Counted from the first letter of the stretch, positions 11,041-22,975 are shown. The stretch is 64,000 nucleotides of DNA from Stomoxys calcitrans (GCF_963082655.1 NC_081553.1:225512070-225576069), one strand, 5' to 3'. Notes: generated from the letters alone by a model not told the origin. A program made the numbers and translations.

Positions 11041-11990
11041 CATAGATGGGTTTATATGGGAGCTATATCCGGGTATGGACCGATATGCATGATACTTGGT
11101 ATAGCCGTTGAAGATCAAAGAAAAAATCAAAAGCCAAATCGGTTCAAAAATTTTCCCTTTAGAGGTACAAGGATATGAAACCCGGTTAAATGATACTTGG
11201 TATAGCTGTTGAAGATCAAAGAAAAAATCATCGTTCAAAATTTCATCCATTTTCGATAAGAATTGGAGGTCATAGAAAAATCAAAGGAAAAAATTTCAGC
11301 CAAATCGGTTAAAAAAATGCGCCCTCTAGAGGCTCAAGACTATAGACCGATACGAATGATGCCTGGTACAGCTGTTGAAGGTCAAAGCAGAAATTATTGA
11401 CAAAATTTCAGCCAAATTGGATAAGAAGTGGATGTTATAGAAAAATCAAAGGAAAAAATTTCAAAATCGGTTAGACAAAAGGCGCCCTCTAGAGGCTCAA
11501 GAAATAAAGTTGGGAGGTGAGTTAAATTAGGTTATAAAAGATACTTGTTATATCTGTTGGAGGTCATAGGAGAAATATTCGTACATAATGTCATCCAAAT
11601 CGGTTAAAAAAAGGCGCACTCTAGAGGCTCAAGAATAATACTCGGAAGATCGGTTTATATGGCAGCTGTTTCTTAGCATACAACCAACCAAACTACATCA
11701 ATAAAAAGCTTTTTTTTGGAAAATTTCCAGCGGCTAGTTTGACTCGTTCGATTTGGCCCATTTACAATCCCAACCAAACTACATCAATAAAAGGCTTTTT
11801 TTGGAAAATTTCTAGCGACTAGTTTAACTCGTTCGAAGGCACTCCTTCCGAAAAGAAGGACGGACGGACGGTGAGACATGGCTAGATCGAGTTAAAATAT
11901 CATGACGTACACTTTATGAGGTCCTAGGCCTATATTTCGAGGTTACAAACGGAATGATGCAGTCAGAATACCCCCATCCTATGTTTGAGG
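11041..11990 (-). mobile_element. DINE-1-like element, 3'-truncated
   Basis: The interior has repeated units with CGCCCTCTAGAGGCTCAAGA, AGCCAAATCGG and GATACTTGGTATAGC. A local ~73-bp duplication covers AACTACATCAATAAAA and GACTCGTTCG (11690-11840). The 5' side near 11860-11990 has the GGACGGACGG tract, TTTCGAGGTTACAAACGG and ACCCCCATCCTATG. The 3' hairpin end is missing: the element abuts the non-LTR tail at 11040. Confidence 0.72.
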
Positions 11991-12019
11991 GTCTTAAAAC
12001 AGTTATCATACCATATGTT

Positions 12020-12290
12020 CATTGAAATCGGTTCAATGTAAAGAAATTTAAGTTAATCATACGTCACCTTGTTCTTTAATGCGCAGAAAATTTATATAAA
12101 TCATACGCACCCGAGGTGCGAATAGAGTGTGAATAGAGTTTCAACAGTTTTCATAACTGTTAGTTGAAAATTGTTCAATGCACAAGTAAATGAAAGAAGT
12201 TTGACTTAATCATACGTCACCTGGTACTGTATGGTCAGAAAATCATTATAAATCATACGTAACCGAGGCATAATTTAAAAGCTTAAATAA
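12020..12290 (+). repeat. Two dispersed CATACGC-pair units (copies b and c)
   Basis: Copy b (12020-12130) has TTAATCATACGTCACCTTGT, then AATCATACGCACCCGAGG about 43 bp on. Copy c (12170-12290) begins AATTGTTCAATGCACAAG, with AATCATACGTCACCTGG and AATCATACGTAACCGAGG 44 bp apart. Both align with copy a at 9350 and with the 95-bp tandem units at 6482. Confidence 0.82.
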
Positions 12291-12319
12291 ACTATTGAAG
12301 TGATTTTGTTTATACACAA

Positions 12320-12391
12320 AGGGGGGTACGATTTGAATCCTGGCCATCAGCATCATAGGCGGACATGCTTACCTCTGCGCTACGGTGGCCT
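12320..12391 (-). mobile_element. SINE head fragment
   Basis: Only the tRNA-like part is left: GATTTGAATCCTGG (B box in reverse), CATAGGCGGACATGC and CTCTGCGCTACGGTGGCC (A box in reverse). The body and tail are absent. Confidence 0.75.
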
Positions 12392-13615
12392 AGTGCATAC
12401 AGTGTAAGTATATCCTTTCTAGCCTTTTCTAAGAGAGCTACAGGAGCTCTATTACTTCAGTTTGGCTTATGCAAGGTTCTATGTTCTAAGCATTTTCTTC
12501 GTTTTTTTCAGTGTACAATGCATGACGTGCAACTTCCTTTCACAAGTAAGTATGAGCTTTTCTATGAGCTGTATACAAAAGTAAAACACAAACAAACAAA
12601 CGAAAAAGTTCATACCAACATTTTGCAATAAGTTTTCCCAATATAACATTTAATTTTCATTATCTCAACAAATTCTAAAGCAAAAGAAGCTTGACAAGGG
12701 TGCCTGGTTGGTTTGGTTGGCAAAACATTAGCGGAGTAGGGATAACTGCATAAGAGTTGAGTTGGTGGCAGAGAACAATGCAACTAAAGTAAATATCCAC
12801 ATCCAGATGTGTGAAGTGAAGTGTGTATTATCCCTAGAAACTTTTTGTATTGTTCTGCCATGGCATTGTATCTCTGTGCTGATTTGTTTTTTTTTCTGCA
12901 ATGTTACTTATCGTTGTTGCTGGAGATTGCTACGTAGTGATGATGACTACCACTACCACTGCGAGACCATGAATGAAATCTTAGCTATTATTGTGTTAAA
13001 GGAACGACTTTGTTGATGGGTATGATGTCTTTGCTGTGATTGTTGCGAATGGTGCTAATGCGGATGATGCTGCTGATGCTACTGCTGATGATGATGATTG
13101 TATAACAATTGTTAGTGGTAATTAGCGCCATTTTTAATAATTTACACCCAAGTTGTAATGAAGTGAAGTGCCTTGGCATGGAGTGGCTGTTGTTATGAAA
13201 GAAGAGTGGAGTAATCCACTTGACTATGCCCTTTGCTGGCTGTACTTGCAAGTGGGGGATATTATCAGCGCAATTATTTTTTTCTCTTCTAAGTGGCGAA
13301 AAAATTTTCTACGAGTAGGTAATCAGTACATATTGCATAGTTTTCTTTTTTTTAATTTATTTTGGATTTTATTGTTCGTTTTATTTAACATTTAAGTTTC
13401 AAGATATGGTAGCTCTTCACAGGATACTTCAGAAGTTTGCTTGTGAACAGAATATAGCAATGTGCATAGAACATATAAAAAGCTTAATTGTATATGAGAG
13501 AATAGGTTATTTAATTATATTTTGTTGTTAGGGGGAATAAAGCGGTTTTTTTTTGTTTAGTTCAGGTGCACCAAAGTTCGATAATGACAGTGTGTGGGGT
13601 GTGTGCGAGGTTTCA
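12392..13615. other. Non-coding stretch, nothing recognised
   Basis: This is low-complexity and AT-rich DNA, with GATGATGATG-type triplet runs near 13050-13110. The short frames (12365, 12762, 13168) have no domain signal and overlap frames on the other strand. Confidence 0.55.
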
Positions 13616-13619
13616 AATG

Positions 13620-13780
13620 AGTTTTCAACACTCATACGCCACAATGTACTCACTATCACAATTAGTATTACTCATACGCAATCTGTTGTATGGTGCAATA
13701 AGATATCAAAACAGAATGACTATGGTATTTATACGGCAGAAAACATATGTAAGTACTCATACGCAATGTGGGAAATGGTG
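13620..13780 (+). repeat. CATACGC-motif cluster (three motifs)
   Basis: ACTCATACGCCACAATG near 13630, ACTCATACGCAATC near 13671 and ACTCATACGCAATGTGG near 13757 all point the same way. The first pair is about 41 bp apart, the spacing seen in the other units. Confidence 0.75.
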
Positions 13781-13781
13781 C

Positions 13782-13936
13782 AAATGCAAATTTGCCCATG
13801 AACATTGCATTAAGGAACAGAGGCCAACTTTTCATGTTTTAAAAAGTGCTGTAAAATTTAAGTTTAAGCTCAATGATAAGGGACTTTCTTTGAGTCCGAA
13901 TGGCGTGCCGCAGTGCGACAACTCTTTGGAGAGAAA
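13782..13936 (-). mobile_element. SINE 3' half, truncated
   Basis: The reverse of the SINE tail (GCAAATGCAAATTTGCCC, TGAACATTGCATTAAGG) and part of the body are present, ending at CTCTTTGGAGAGAAA. The tRNA-like head is missing. Confidence 0.78.
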
Positions 13937-13985
13937 TAATGAACAAAGGAATTGGTGAAAAAAAAAAAGAAAAAAAAATATGGAA

Positions 13986-14270
13986 ACCGGAAGACTAGAA
14001 GTTAATGGTAAAGTTTACCCATTAATGGCGAATAGAAAGAAAAATACCTAAATATAGCCAATCGTGATTTTGACAGATGGACATTTGTAACCAAAATGTT
14101 AAGTGGAAATGGTAAAAAAAATAGAAAACATTTTTCGACCGGAAGACTAGAAGTCAATGATAAAGTTAACCCATTAATGGCGAATAGAAAGAAAAATATC
14201 TAAATATAGCATATCGTGATTTTGACAGACGGACATGTGTAACCAAAATGTTAAGCCGATCAAGAATTCA
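13986..14270 (+). repeat. ~152-bp direct duplication
   Basis: ACCGGAAGACTAGAAGT at 13986 and 14138 starts two copies. They share CCATTAATGGCGAATAGAAA and CGTGATTTTGACAGA, then GGACAT and TGTAACCAAAATGTTAAG. There are only a few differences. The unit contains short pieces like the DINE-1 5' region (GACAGACGGACATG). Confidence 0.82.
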
Positions 14271-16130
14271 AAACTTTAAAGGGTCGCCGATTAATACTTG
14301 AAGGTTTTATCAACGGAATGAGTAGATCAGTACAACCCATCCTATGGTTGTGGATATAGAAATTTTGTAAATTCTAACTAAATTAGGTAGGAAAATGTGC
14401 CTTAAACGTCTGTAAAGACAGCAAATAAGAGTGTGCTAAGTTCGGCCGTGCCGAATCGTATATACCCTCCACCATGGATCGCATTTGTCGAGTTCTTTGC
14501 CCGGTATCTCCCTTTAGGCAAACAGAGAATAATGGATAAGAATTGTAATTCTGTTGGAGCTATATCAAGTTATAGTCCGATTCGAACCATACATGTATTG
14601 AAGGTTGAAATAGAAGTCATTGTGCCAAATTTCAGCTAAATCCGATAAGAATTGTGCCCTATAGCGGCTCAAGAAGTAATATCGGGAGATCGGTTTATAT
14701 GGGAGCTGCATCAGGCTATCTACCAATTCAGACCATATTTGACACGAATGTTGAAGGTCATAGGAGAAGTCGTTGTACAAAATTTCAGCCAAATCGGATA
14801 AGAATTGCGCCCTCTAGAGGCTGAAGAAGTCAAGATTCCAGATCGGTTTATATGGCAGCTATATCAGGTCATAGACCCATTTGAACCATACTAAATACAC
14901 TTGTTGGAAGTGGTAACAAAATATTTAATGCAAAATTTAGGCCAAATCGGATAAGAATTGCGCCCTCTAGAGGCTCAAGAAGTCAAGACCCCGGATCGGT
15001 TTATATGGCACCTATATCAGGTTATGTAATGATTTGAACCATACTAAGCATAGCTGTTGGAAGTCACAACAAAACACCTCGTGCAAATTCTCAGCCAAAT
15101 CGGATAAGAATTGCGCCCTCTAGAGGCTCAAGAAGTCAAGACCCCGGATCGGTTTATATAGCAGCTATATGGGGTTATGGACCGATTTTAACTATACTTA
15201 ATACACTTGCTGGAAGTCGTAACAAAATACTTAATGGAAAATTTCGGCCAAATCGGATAAGAACTGCTCCCTCTAGAGGCTGAAGAAATCAAGACCCAAG
15301 ATCGATTTATATGGCAGCTATATCAGTTTATGTAATGATTTGAACCATACTTAATACACTTGTTGAAAATCATAACAAAACGACTCGTGCAAAATTTCAG
15401 CCAAATCAGATAAGAATTGCGCCCTCTAGAGGCTCAAGATGTCAAGATGCCAGATCGGTTTATATGGCAGCTATATCAGTTTTTAGACCGATGGGAACCA
15501 TACTCAGCACAGCTATTGGAAGTCACAATAAAACACCTCGTGCAAAATTTCAGCCAAATCGGATGAGAATTGCGCCCTCTAGAGGCTCAAGATGTCAAGA
15601 CCCCGGATCGGTTTATATTGCAGCTATATCAGTTTTTAGACCGATTGCAACCATACTCAGCACAGCTATTGGAAGTCACAATAAAACACCTCGTGCGAAA
15701 TTTCAGCCAAATCGGATGAGAATTGCGCCCTCTAGAGGCTCAAGAAGTCAAGACCCCGGATCTGTTTATATGACAGCTATATCAGGTTATGAAATGATGT
15801 GAACCATACTTAGCACAGCTGTTGGAAGTCGCAACAAAACACCTCGTGCAAAATTTCAGCCAAATCAGATAGGAATTGCGCCCTCTAGAAGCTCAAGAAG
15901 TCAAGACCCAAGATCGGTTTATATGACAGCTATATCAGTTTTTAGACCGATAGGAACCATACTCAGCACAGCCGTTGGAAGTCACAACAAAACACCTCGT
16001 GCAAAATTTCAGCCAAATCGGATTAGAATTGCGCCCTCTAGTGGCTCAAGAAGTCAAGCCCAAGATCGGTTTATAAGGCAGCCATATCAAAACATGGACC
16101 AATTTGGCCCATTTACAATCCCATCCGATC

Positions 16131-16447
16131 ATGCAAACGCAAATTTTGCCCATGAACATTCCACTAAGGAACAGGGGCAAACTTCTCATATATCAATGAG
16201 TGCAGTCCGATTCAAGTTTAAGCTCAACGATAAGGGGCCTCCTTTTTATAGCCGAGTCCGAGCGGCGAACAGCAGTGCGACACCTCTTTGGAGAGAAGTT
16301 TTACATTTCATAGTACCTCGCAAATGTCGCCAGCACTAGGAGGGGAAAGCCACCGCTGAACAATTTTTCTGATGGTCTCGCCAGGATTCGAACCCAGACG
16401 TTTAGCATCATAGGCGGACATGCTAACCTCTGCGCTACGGTGGCCTC
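16131..16447 (-). mobile_element. tRNA-derived SINE, full length
   Basis: On the + strand it runs GCAAACGCAAATTTTGCCC (3' end), AAGGAACAGGGGCAAAC, CTCTTTGGAGAGAAG, GGATTCGAACCC (B box reversed) and TGCGCTACGGTGGCC (A box reversed). It lies inside the DINE-1-like element. I could not read a clean duplication at its borders. Confidence 0.87.
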
Positions 16448-16634
16448 CCACCTATGCTAATAAAAAGTATTTGCGCAAAATTTCAAGCGCCTGGCTTTAC
16501 TCCTTCGAAAGTTAGCGTGCTTTCGACAGACAGACCGACGGGCATGGCTAGATGGACTTATAATGCAATGACGATCAATAATATATAAACTTTATGGGGC
16601 CTTAGATGAATATTTCGAGGTGTTACAAACAGAA

Positions 16635-16948
16635 CCACCGTAGCACAGAGGTTAGCATGTCCGCCTATGACGATGAACGCCTGGGTTCGAATCCTGGCGA
16701 GACCATCAGAAAACATTTTCAGTGGTGGTTTTCCCCTCCTAATGCTGGCAACATTTGTGAGGTACTATGCCATGTAAAACTTCTCTCCAAAGAGGTGTCG
16801 CTTTGCGGCACGCCGTTCAGACTCGGCTATAAAAGGGAGGCCCCTTATCATTGAGCATAAACTTGAATGGGACTGCACTCATTAATATGTGAGAAGTTTG
16901 CCCCAGTTCCTTAGTGGAATGTTCATGGGCAAAATTTGTAATTTGCAT
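16635..16948 (+). mobile_element. tRNA-derived SINE, full length, 12-bp target-site duplication
   Basis: The head is CCACCGTAGCACAGAGG, with B box GGTTCGAATCC. The body is CTCCTAATGCTGGCAAC and AAAGAGGTGTCGC, and the tail is GGAATGTTCATGGGCAAAA. TTACAAACAGAA occurs at 16623-16634 and again at 16949-16960. Removing the SINE and one copy restores the DINE-1-like word GTTACAAACAGAATGACG. The copy is therefore a clear retroposition event younger than its host element. Confidence 0.92.
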
Positions 16949-17387
16949 TTACAAACAGAATGACGAAATTAGTATACCCCCATCCTATGGTGGAAGTTAT
17001 AAAAATCGGGCGTTACTCTTATATCGATGTCTTGCCAAAACATGGCCTATTTTCTATATGAGGGGTCCTAGACTTAAAGAAGACTCTGACAAATTTCAAA
17101 TCTCTACTTTCATTAAAGCTACGTCCAGCAGCAATTATTACCAACCTTTCTTCTTCGGCTGCGCTTATGCAAAGGGCTATAACAGGGTTGGGCCTGAGAA
17201 AGAAACATACTTTTAGGGGTTTCTCTACCGGCCAAAGAGGAATAATTTCACACTAAATTAAATTTTCCCCATTACCAAACATAAGAACTCAAAATATTTC
17301 CCAAGTTTCAGTGTTGTGCAACAAGCCCTTCCCTGCGTAATATTTGGTATGCCAATCTCCATTTATATGATTTAAGAAATCTTTACT

Positions 17388-17458
17388 AATCATACGCACC
17401 CAAGGGCTGCACTAGTTAGCATTAAAAATAATTATAAATAATCATACGCCTCCCTGGC
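17388..17458 (+). repeat. CATACGC-pair unit
   Basis: AATCATACGCACCCAAGG and AATCATACGCCTCCCTGG lie about 52 bp apart, in the order GCACC then GCC. That fits reading the alternating array in the other phase. Confidence 0.78.
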
Positions 17459-18815
17459 CTATTTGTAACCATTTAAATATGATTTCTTCTGGAAATCTCA
17501 ATGCGGGATCATATAAGAATTTTGGAGCTTTCTTATCTAAACAAGGAATAGTGCGGCAAACAGAATAGCACAGATATTAAATCTTTAAAAACGCATAGCT
17601 TTTGTTAGTCTAAGGATAGAAAATGTTTGTGGCTTTTCGACTTTATATATACCAAGAAATTAAAACAGCTCCTATAACCTTAAACGCAGACAAATGTTCA
17701 AAGTATAAACTCATATATACATAAAGTTGTTCACACTCTGTTTGTAGATAGGTTTTGCTAAATGTGTGAGTATGTGTGTGTGTGTGCGAATGTTTGTGTG
17801 TAAATGTATATCTCTATTTGTGTATGTTCACACAGAATAATGATTATATTTACTGCAATGCAGTAAAACAAAACGAAAAAGCCTGCAAAATACGCCAACA
17901 GCAGCCAGAAGAGAGTTGAGTCGCTGGTATCTTCAATTCAACTCCCCAAGTACATTGAGTTAAATTTGCTGTTTCTTTTTAACCGTAATCACACAGATTT
18001 CCTGCCAGCTGAAATCCCAAAATGTGGAAGAAAAAAATAAAACCTAAAGGAGGAGTATATGGCGGGCCACACGGGACTCACGAACGAGAACCAATTCACT
18101 AAGTTGCCAGTATTGTGATCATCATTATCAACAAGGCAAAAGTCGAACAGATTTAGGAGCAATGGTAAGATGTTTGTGATGGTTGCTTCAGACGGAGTTT
18201 TCTTTTCCTTGCCCCATGGCTATGTTTTACTTATATTTAACCCATATACTACTTGAGTTGAAAGCAAAACAAGTGCAATGGTTTTTTTTATATCCTTTCG
18301 ATAGGGCCCGCTATACTGTTTACTCATCAATAATCTTCTTATTTAGTTGCTATATCTTTGGGAGTTTCTTTTCTTCATTTTTCTTGGGTTTGGTTTCCTT
18401 ATCTTTAAGATTTGATTTATACTCATTTTCAAAGTTGTTTTCAAATATTTATCAAATAGCGTTGGCATGAAAAGTTTGAAAAATGTGCCAAACCCCCTTT
18501 GAAAGTCGAAATGTTCAAACTCAATATGGGTTAAATGTTTGCTTCCGTTTATGTACTTAGACTTGTTTGAGTTTTTTTTTTACACTGGCTATTTATCCCC
18601 ACAACTTCCAATGTGGAATTGTTCAATCAACTGAACTTTTAGGTCAATCATTTTTAACATTTATTTGCTATGATTTGTGTTCTTAATTTTGTAGGGTTAT
18701 TTAAGGAAGAGCATTTGTTATTTATATACACACGACTTAATTTTTTTCTCTTCTTAAAAATGTTTAGCTTGAAACCCGTTAAAGGTCTGAAAATATGATG
18801 GAGATGTAAAGAAAA
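17459..18815. other. Non-coding stretch with (TG)n
   Basis: A TG-rich tract lies near 17765-17800. The frame at 18183-18470 is hydrophobic because of T-rich sequence and shows no recognisable fold or start context. No repeat family of the window is seen. Confidence 0.5.
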
Positions 18816-18910
18816 CTATGCGTATGAGTTATAAAAAAATTCATACGCACCATGGGTCACATACTTAATATGTATTAATATCAATCATACGCCATATGAT
18901 TTAGAATGTG
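18816..18910 (+). repeat. CATACGC cluster with an inverted copy
   Basis: TGCGTATGAGTTATAAAA at 18820 is the reverse form. ATTCATACGCACCATGG near 18837 and AATCATACGCCATATG near 18889 are forward, 51 bp apart. The first two form a small inverted repeat around an AT-rich loop. Confidence 0.75.
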
Positions 18911-19097
18911 GATTTACTCTGATAATTAGTTCACAGTTTGCAGAGAGTCAAAAGCTTTTATTAAGCCAAACTTTAGTATAGTGCAAAATAACTCTGCTAT
19001 ATATCTGGAGTAGAGTGGTTAAATTTGTAAACCTTTGAACACACTAAACAAGTGGTTGCAAATTCTTATCTACGACAATGTAAATAAAATTTTTATA

Positions 19098-19985
19098 ACT
19101 TCTGCCAAAAGGATGGGGGTATACTAATTTCTTGATTCTGTTTGTAACTCATCAAAATATTGAACTGTGACCTGAACACCTCGAAATGTGCTAAGTTCGG
19201 CCAGGCCGATTCTTATATACCATATACCACCAGGGATCGCATTTGTGAAGTTCTCTGAATGCCTTTTTCAAATATATATGGGCTATATCAAGTTATGGCT
19301 CTACTTGTCATGGCTGTTAGAAGTCATACCACTTCCAAAATTTCAGGCAAATCGAGTAATAGTTGCGACCTCCAAAGGCTCAGAAACTCAAATTGGGAGA
19401 TCGGTTTATACAGCAGCTTTATAAGTTTATGAACCAGTGAAGACCTTACTTGGAGGCCACCGTAGTGCAGAGGTTAGCATGTCCGCCTATGGCGCTGAAC
19501 GCCTGGGTGTAAAATGTCAGCCTAATTGTATAACAATGGCGCCCTCTAGAGGCTCAAGAAGTCAAATCCGGGGATCGGTTTATGTGGCAGCTATGTCAGC
19601 TTGTTGACTGATTTAGACCATACTTAGCACAGTTGCTGAAAGTCATTTTACAACGATATGTGCAAAATTTCAACCAAATTGCGCCCTCCAGAGGCGAAAG
19701 AAGTCAAATCCGGGGATCGGTTTATATGGCAGCTATATCAGGTTATAAACGGATTTAGAACATACTTAGCATAGTTGTTGAAAGTCATACCAAAACGACA
19801 TATGCAAAATGCCAGCCTAATTGGATAACAATGGCGCCCTCTAGAGGCTTAAGAAATCAAATCCGGGGATCGGTTTAAATGGCAGCTATATCAGGTTATA
19901 AACGGATATAGACCATATTTTGCATAGTTGTTTCACACCAAAACGACATGTGCAAAATTTCAACTAAGTTGGATAAGTATGTTGC
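19098..19985. mobile_element. DINE-1-like fragments joined in opposite orientation
   Basis: A + strand 5' fragment (AAGGATGGGGGTATACTAAT, TGATTCTGTTTGTAAC; 19098-19180) is followed at once by a minus-strand 3' end with the hairpin TTCGGCCAGGCCGAT (19196-19210) and TATATACCACC. About four internal units with GCGCCCTCTAGAGGC and GGGATCGGTTTATATGGCAG then follow up to about 19985. Confidence 0.75.
19453..19512 (+). mobile_element. SINE head fragment
   Basis: GGCCACCGTAGTGCAGAGG, then TTAGCATGTCCGCC and CGCTGAACGCCTGGGTGT, break off at the B box. It lies within a DINE-1-like unit. Confidence 0.75.
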
Positions 19986-20510
19986 GTTCTCTGGCTTTCC
20001 TTTTACATTTGCAAAGAAAATCTCCGATCATGGAGCTCGTCTCAAAAGAGAAACAAACAAAAATTTTGAAATTCTAACAGGCAAAAAAAAAACTTGAAAA
20101 ATGAAAAAATGCAGCAGCCGGGATTTGAACCTGGGCAGACGGAGCAATAGCGAGACCTGTTGCCTTCGTCTAGCATTCGAAGCCATCAATACAACTTCCA
20201 ACAGATGCACAGAATCATTTACACCATGGAAGTAGTGTAATTGTCGCAGAAAAAATCTGTCATTACACGAAAAGACATGCATTGCGTAAAGTACAGCTAA
20301 TAGACAGTGTTGTCGAGCGTAGTTAATGTGGTATTTGTATCATAGAGGCGCTTTCACAATAAATACGATTCAAATACAACATACTAACGCACGGCCCTTG
20401 AAAAGTCTTCTAACCAAAGACGAAACGCGTCCCGTAGTGGTTGGTGTGTTGCGATCTCTGGCTTTCCCTTTCCATTTGCAAAAAAAAAATCTTCGATCAA
20501 TGAGCCCATG
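19976..20510. repeat. Direct ~68-bp repeats flanking a segment with a tRNA-like box
   Basis: CTCTGGCTTTCCTTTTACAT at 19990 and CTCTGGCTTTCCCTTTCCAT at 20455 start matching blocks (19976-20045 and 20441-20507). Both continue TTTGCAAA, AAAAATCT and CGATCA. Between them, 20108-20175 read in reverse contains GGTTCAAATCCCGGC, a good pol III B box, but no convincing A box. It may be a piece of a second SINE family. It is too poor a cloverleaf for me to call a tRNA gene. Confidence 0.5.
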
Positions 20511-20556
20511 AAAATTTTGCTCATGAACCTTCCACTAAGGAACAGTGGGGAACAAA
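20505..20556 (-). mobile_element. SINE 3'-end fragment
   Basis: AATTTTGCTCATGAACCTTC followed by CACTAAGGAACAGTGG is the reversed SINE tail. It is cut off after about 50 bp. Confidence 0.6.
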
Positions 20557-21170
20557 CAGGAGCAAATTGCAAACAAAATTTTTTTAAATTTTTTTATGCT
20601 TTAAGACATATCTGCCCTACTAAGAAATTCAACATCTATCCTTTTTGTATCCAATTTACCGATAATGATGTTGAAAATTTGCAAAATTTGCTATTTTGCT
20701 ACAGCCATTCTTGGTATTTGCTTAGTTGCCCAAACCAAATACTGGCGAAATGGTGTGCATTTTAAATATATTTCCCTTTCTGCTATTGAATTGGAGCAGA
20801 TTTCATTTTGCTTTTTGCCAATTCATAGACATGAAAAGAAAGCTCCTTAAAAAAATGCCTACGCTGCATACAAAAAGAATTTGACCCAAATAGGAATAAA
20901 AAAAAAATATCTAACAAGATTAAAAAAACTTGCAGTGTAGAAGTGGAATAGGAATAGCCTTACCTCCATAAGGGATTTTTATACAAATTTTTGGAAATAG
21001 GAGATGAATTTGTTTAACATACCTAAAACGAGAAGAAGAAGAAAAAAAGAGAAAATTAGAGACATTTCTTATAGATATTTATTTAGATATAGATTAAGTT
21101 ATTGCGTATACTTTATTTTAATTGAAGAACATCGGAGCGTATCAGTCATATTAATAGGGAATTTTGTTTT
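20557..21170. other. AT-rich non-coding stretch, nothing recognised
   Basis: Two short overlapping frames (20508 and 20665) have no domain signal. The region is T- and A-rich, with no repeat family that I can name. Confidence 0.5.
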
Positions 21171-21298
21171 TATGCTCACCACCGAATGATGGGGGTATAT
21201 TCATTTTGTTTGCAATACATCCATATATCCATTTCCGACCCTATAATGTGTATGTATTCTTGATCGCCGTACAAACCTAAGACGATCTAGCCATAAAC

Positions 21299-21413
21299 GT
21301 CCGTTTGTCTGTCCGTCCGTCCGTCTTTCCGTCCGTCTGTCCGTCTGTCCGTCCGTCCGTCTGTCCGTCCGTCCGTCTGTCCGTCCGTCCGTCCATCTGT
21401 CCGTCTGTTGAAA
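21299..21413 (+). repeat. (GTCY)n microsatellite of the DINE-1-like element
   Basis: Alternating GTCC and GTCT tetranucleotides run for about 115 bp. A GTCY tract at this position, between the conserved 5' block and the minisatellite core, is a DINE-1 hallmark. Confidence 0.9.
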
Positions 21414-22975
21414 TCACGCTACTGTATTTTCAATAGAGATATTGAGCTGAAACTTTGCACTGATTTATTTTTTGTCCATAGGCAAGTTAAGTTCGAAGAT
21501 GGGCTATATCGGACTATATCTTGGTATAGTCCCCATATAGACCCATCTGCCGATTTAAAGTCTTAGGCCCATAAAAGCCACATTTATTATCCGATTTTGC
21601 TGAAATTTGGGACAGTGAGTTAAGTAAAGCCCCTCGACATATTTTTTCAATTTCACTCAGATCGGTCCAGATTTGGATATAGCTGCCATATATACCGATC
21701 TGCCGATTTAAGATTTTAGACCCATAAAAGGCGCATTTATTATGCGATTTCTATGAAATTCAGGACAGTGAGTTGTGTTAAGCCAGTCGTCATCCAACTT
21801 CAATTTAGCTCAGATTGGTCCAGATTTGGATATAGCTGCCATATAGACCGATCTCTCGATTTAAGGTCTTGGCCCCATAAAAGGTGAATTTATTATCCGA
21901 TTTCGCTGAAATTTGGGACAGTGAGTTTAGTAAAGCCCTTCGACATCCTTCTGCAATATGACATAGATCGGTCCAGATTTAGATATAGCTGCCATATATA
22001 CCGATCTGCCGATTTAAGGTCTTGGCCCCATAAAAGGCGCATTTATTGTCCGATTTTGCCACAATTTAGGACAGTAAGTTGTGTTAGGCCCCTCGATAAC
22101 ATTCTTGAAGATGGTCCATATCGGTCCAGATATGGATATAGCTGCCATATAGACCGATCTCTCGATTTAGGGTCTTAGACCCATAAAAGCCACATTTATT
22201 ATCCGATTTCGCTGAAATTTAAGACAGTGAGTTGTGTTAGGCCTTCGACATACTTCTTCAATTTGGCGCAGATCGGTCCAGATTTGGATATAGTTGCCAT
22301 ATATACCGATCTGCCGATTTAAGGTTTTGGACCCACAAATGGCGCATTCATTGTCCGATTTCGCTGAAATTTGGGACAGTGAGTTGTGTTAGGCCAGTTG
22401 ACATCCTTTATCAATTTGGCCCCGATCGGTCTTGATTTGGATATAGCTGCCATATATACCGATCTGCCGATTTAAGGTCTTGGGCCCACAAAAGGCACAT
22501 TTATTGTTCGATTTTGCCGAAATTTAGGACAGTGAGTTGCGTTAGGCCCTTCGACATCCTACTTCAATTTGGCTCAGATCGGTTCAGATTTGGATATAGC
22601 TGTCATATAGACCGATCTCTTGATTTAAGGTCGTAGGCCCATAAAAGGTGCATTTATTATCCGATTTCACTGCAATTTGGGACAGTGAGGTGTGTTAGGC
22701 CCCTCGACATATTTCTGTAATTTGGCCCAGATCGGTCCTGATTTGGATATAGCTGTCATATAGACCGATCTGCCGATTTAAGGTCTTGGCCCTATTAAAT
22801 ACGCATTTATTATCCGATTTCGCCGAAATTTAGGACATTGAGCTGTGTTAGGCCCCTCGATATTATTCTTAAAATTGGCCCATATCGGTCCAGATTTGGA
22901 TAGAGCTACCATATAGACCGATCTCTCAATTTAAGGTCTTGGGCCCATAAAAGGCGCATTTAATGTCCAATTTCG

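Larger units (their letters stand above)
14405..17006 (-). mobile_element. DINE-1-like element, near-complete, with two nested SINEs
   Basis: The element reads on the minus strand. Its 3' end is the hairpin TTCGGCCGTGCCGAA (14441-14455) beside GTGCTAAG, followed inwards by TATACCCTCCACCATGG. The interior is about nine ~165-175-bp units sharing CGCCCTCTAGAGGCTCAAGA and CAAATCGGATAAGAATTG. The 5' side has the GACAGACAGACC tract (16520-16545), TATAAACTTTATGGGGCC, ATTTCGAGGTGTTACAAAC and, after a SINE, ACCCCCATCCTATGGTGG. The inverted words ACCCTCCACCAT and ATGGTGGA near the two ends match sub-terminal inverted repeats of DINE-1/HINE elements. Open frames at 15464 and 15923 run through the units and are not genes. 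Confidence 0.8.

Noticed and set aside
16635..16710. tRNA gene
   Set aside because: A and B boxes are present, but the same sequence recurs many times with a fixed ~240-bp body and target duplications, so it is a SINE head.
18183..18470. Hydrophobic 95-codon frame that looks like a membrane protein
   Set aside because: It is T-rich sequence giving Phe/Leu/Ser runs, with no supporting domain, start context or splice signal.
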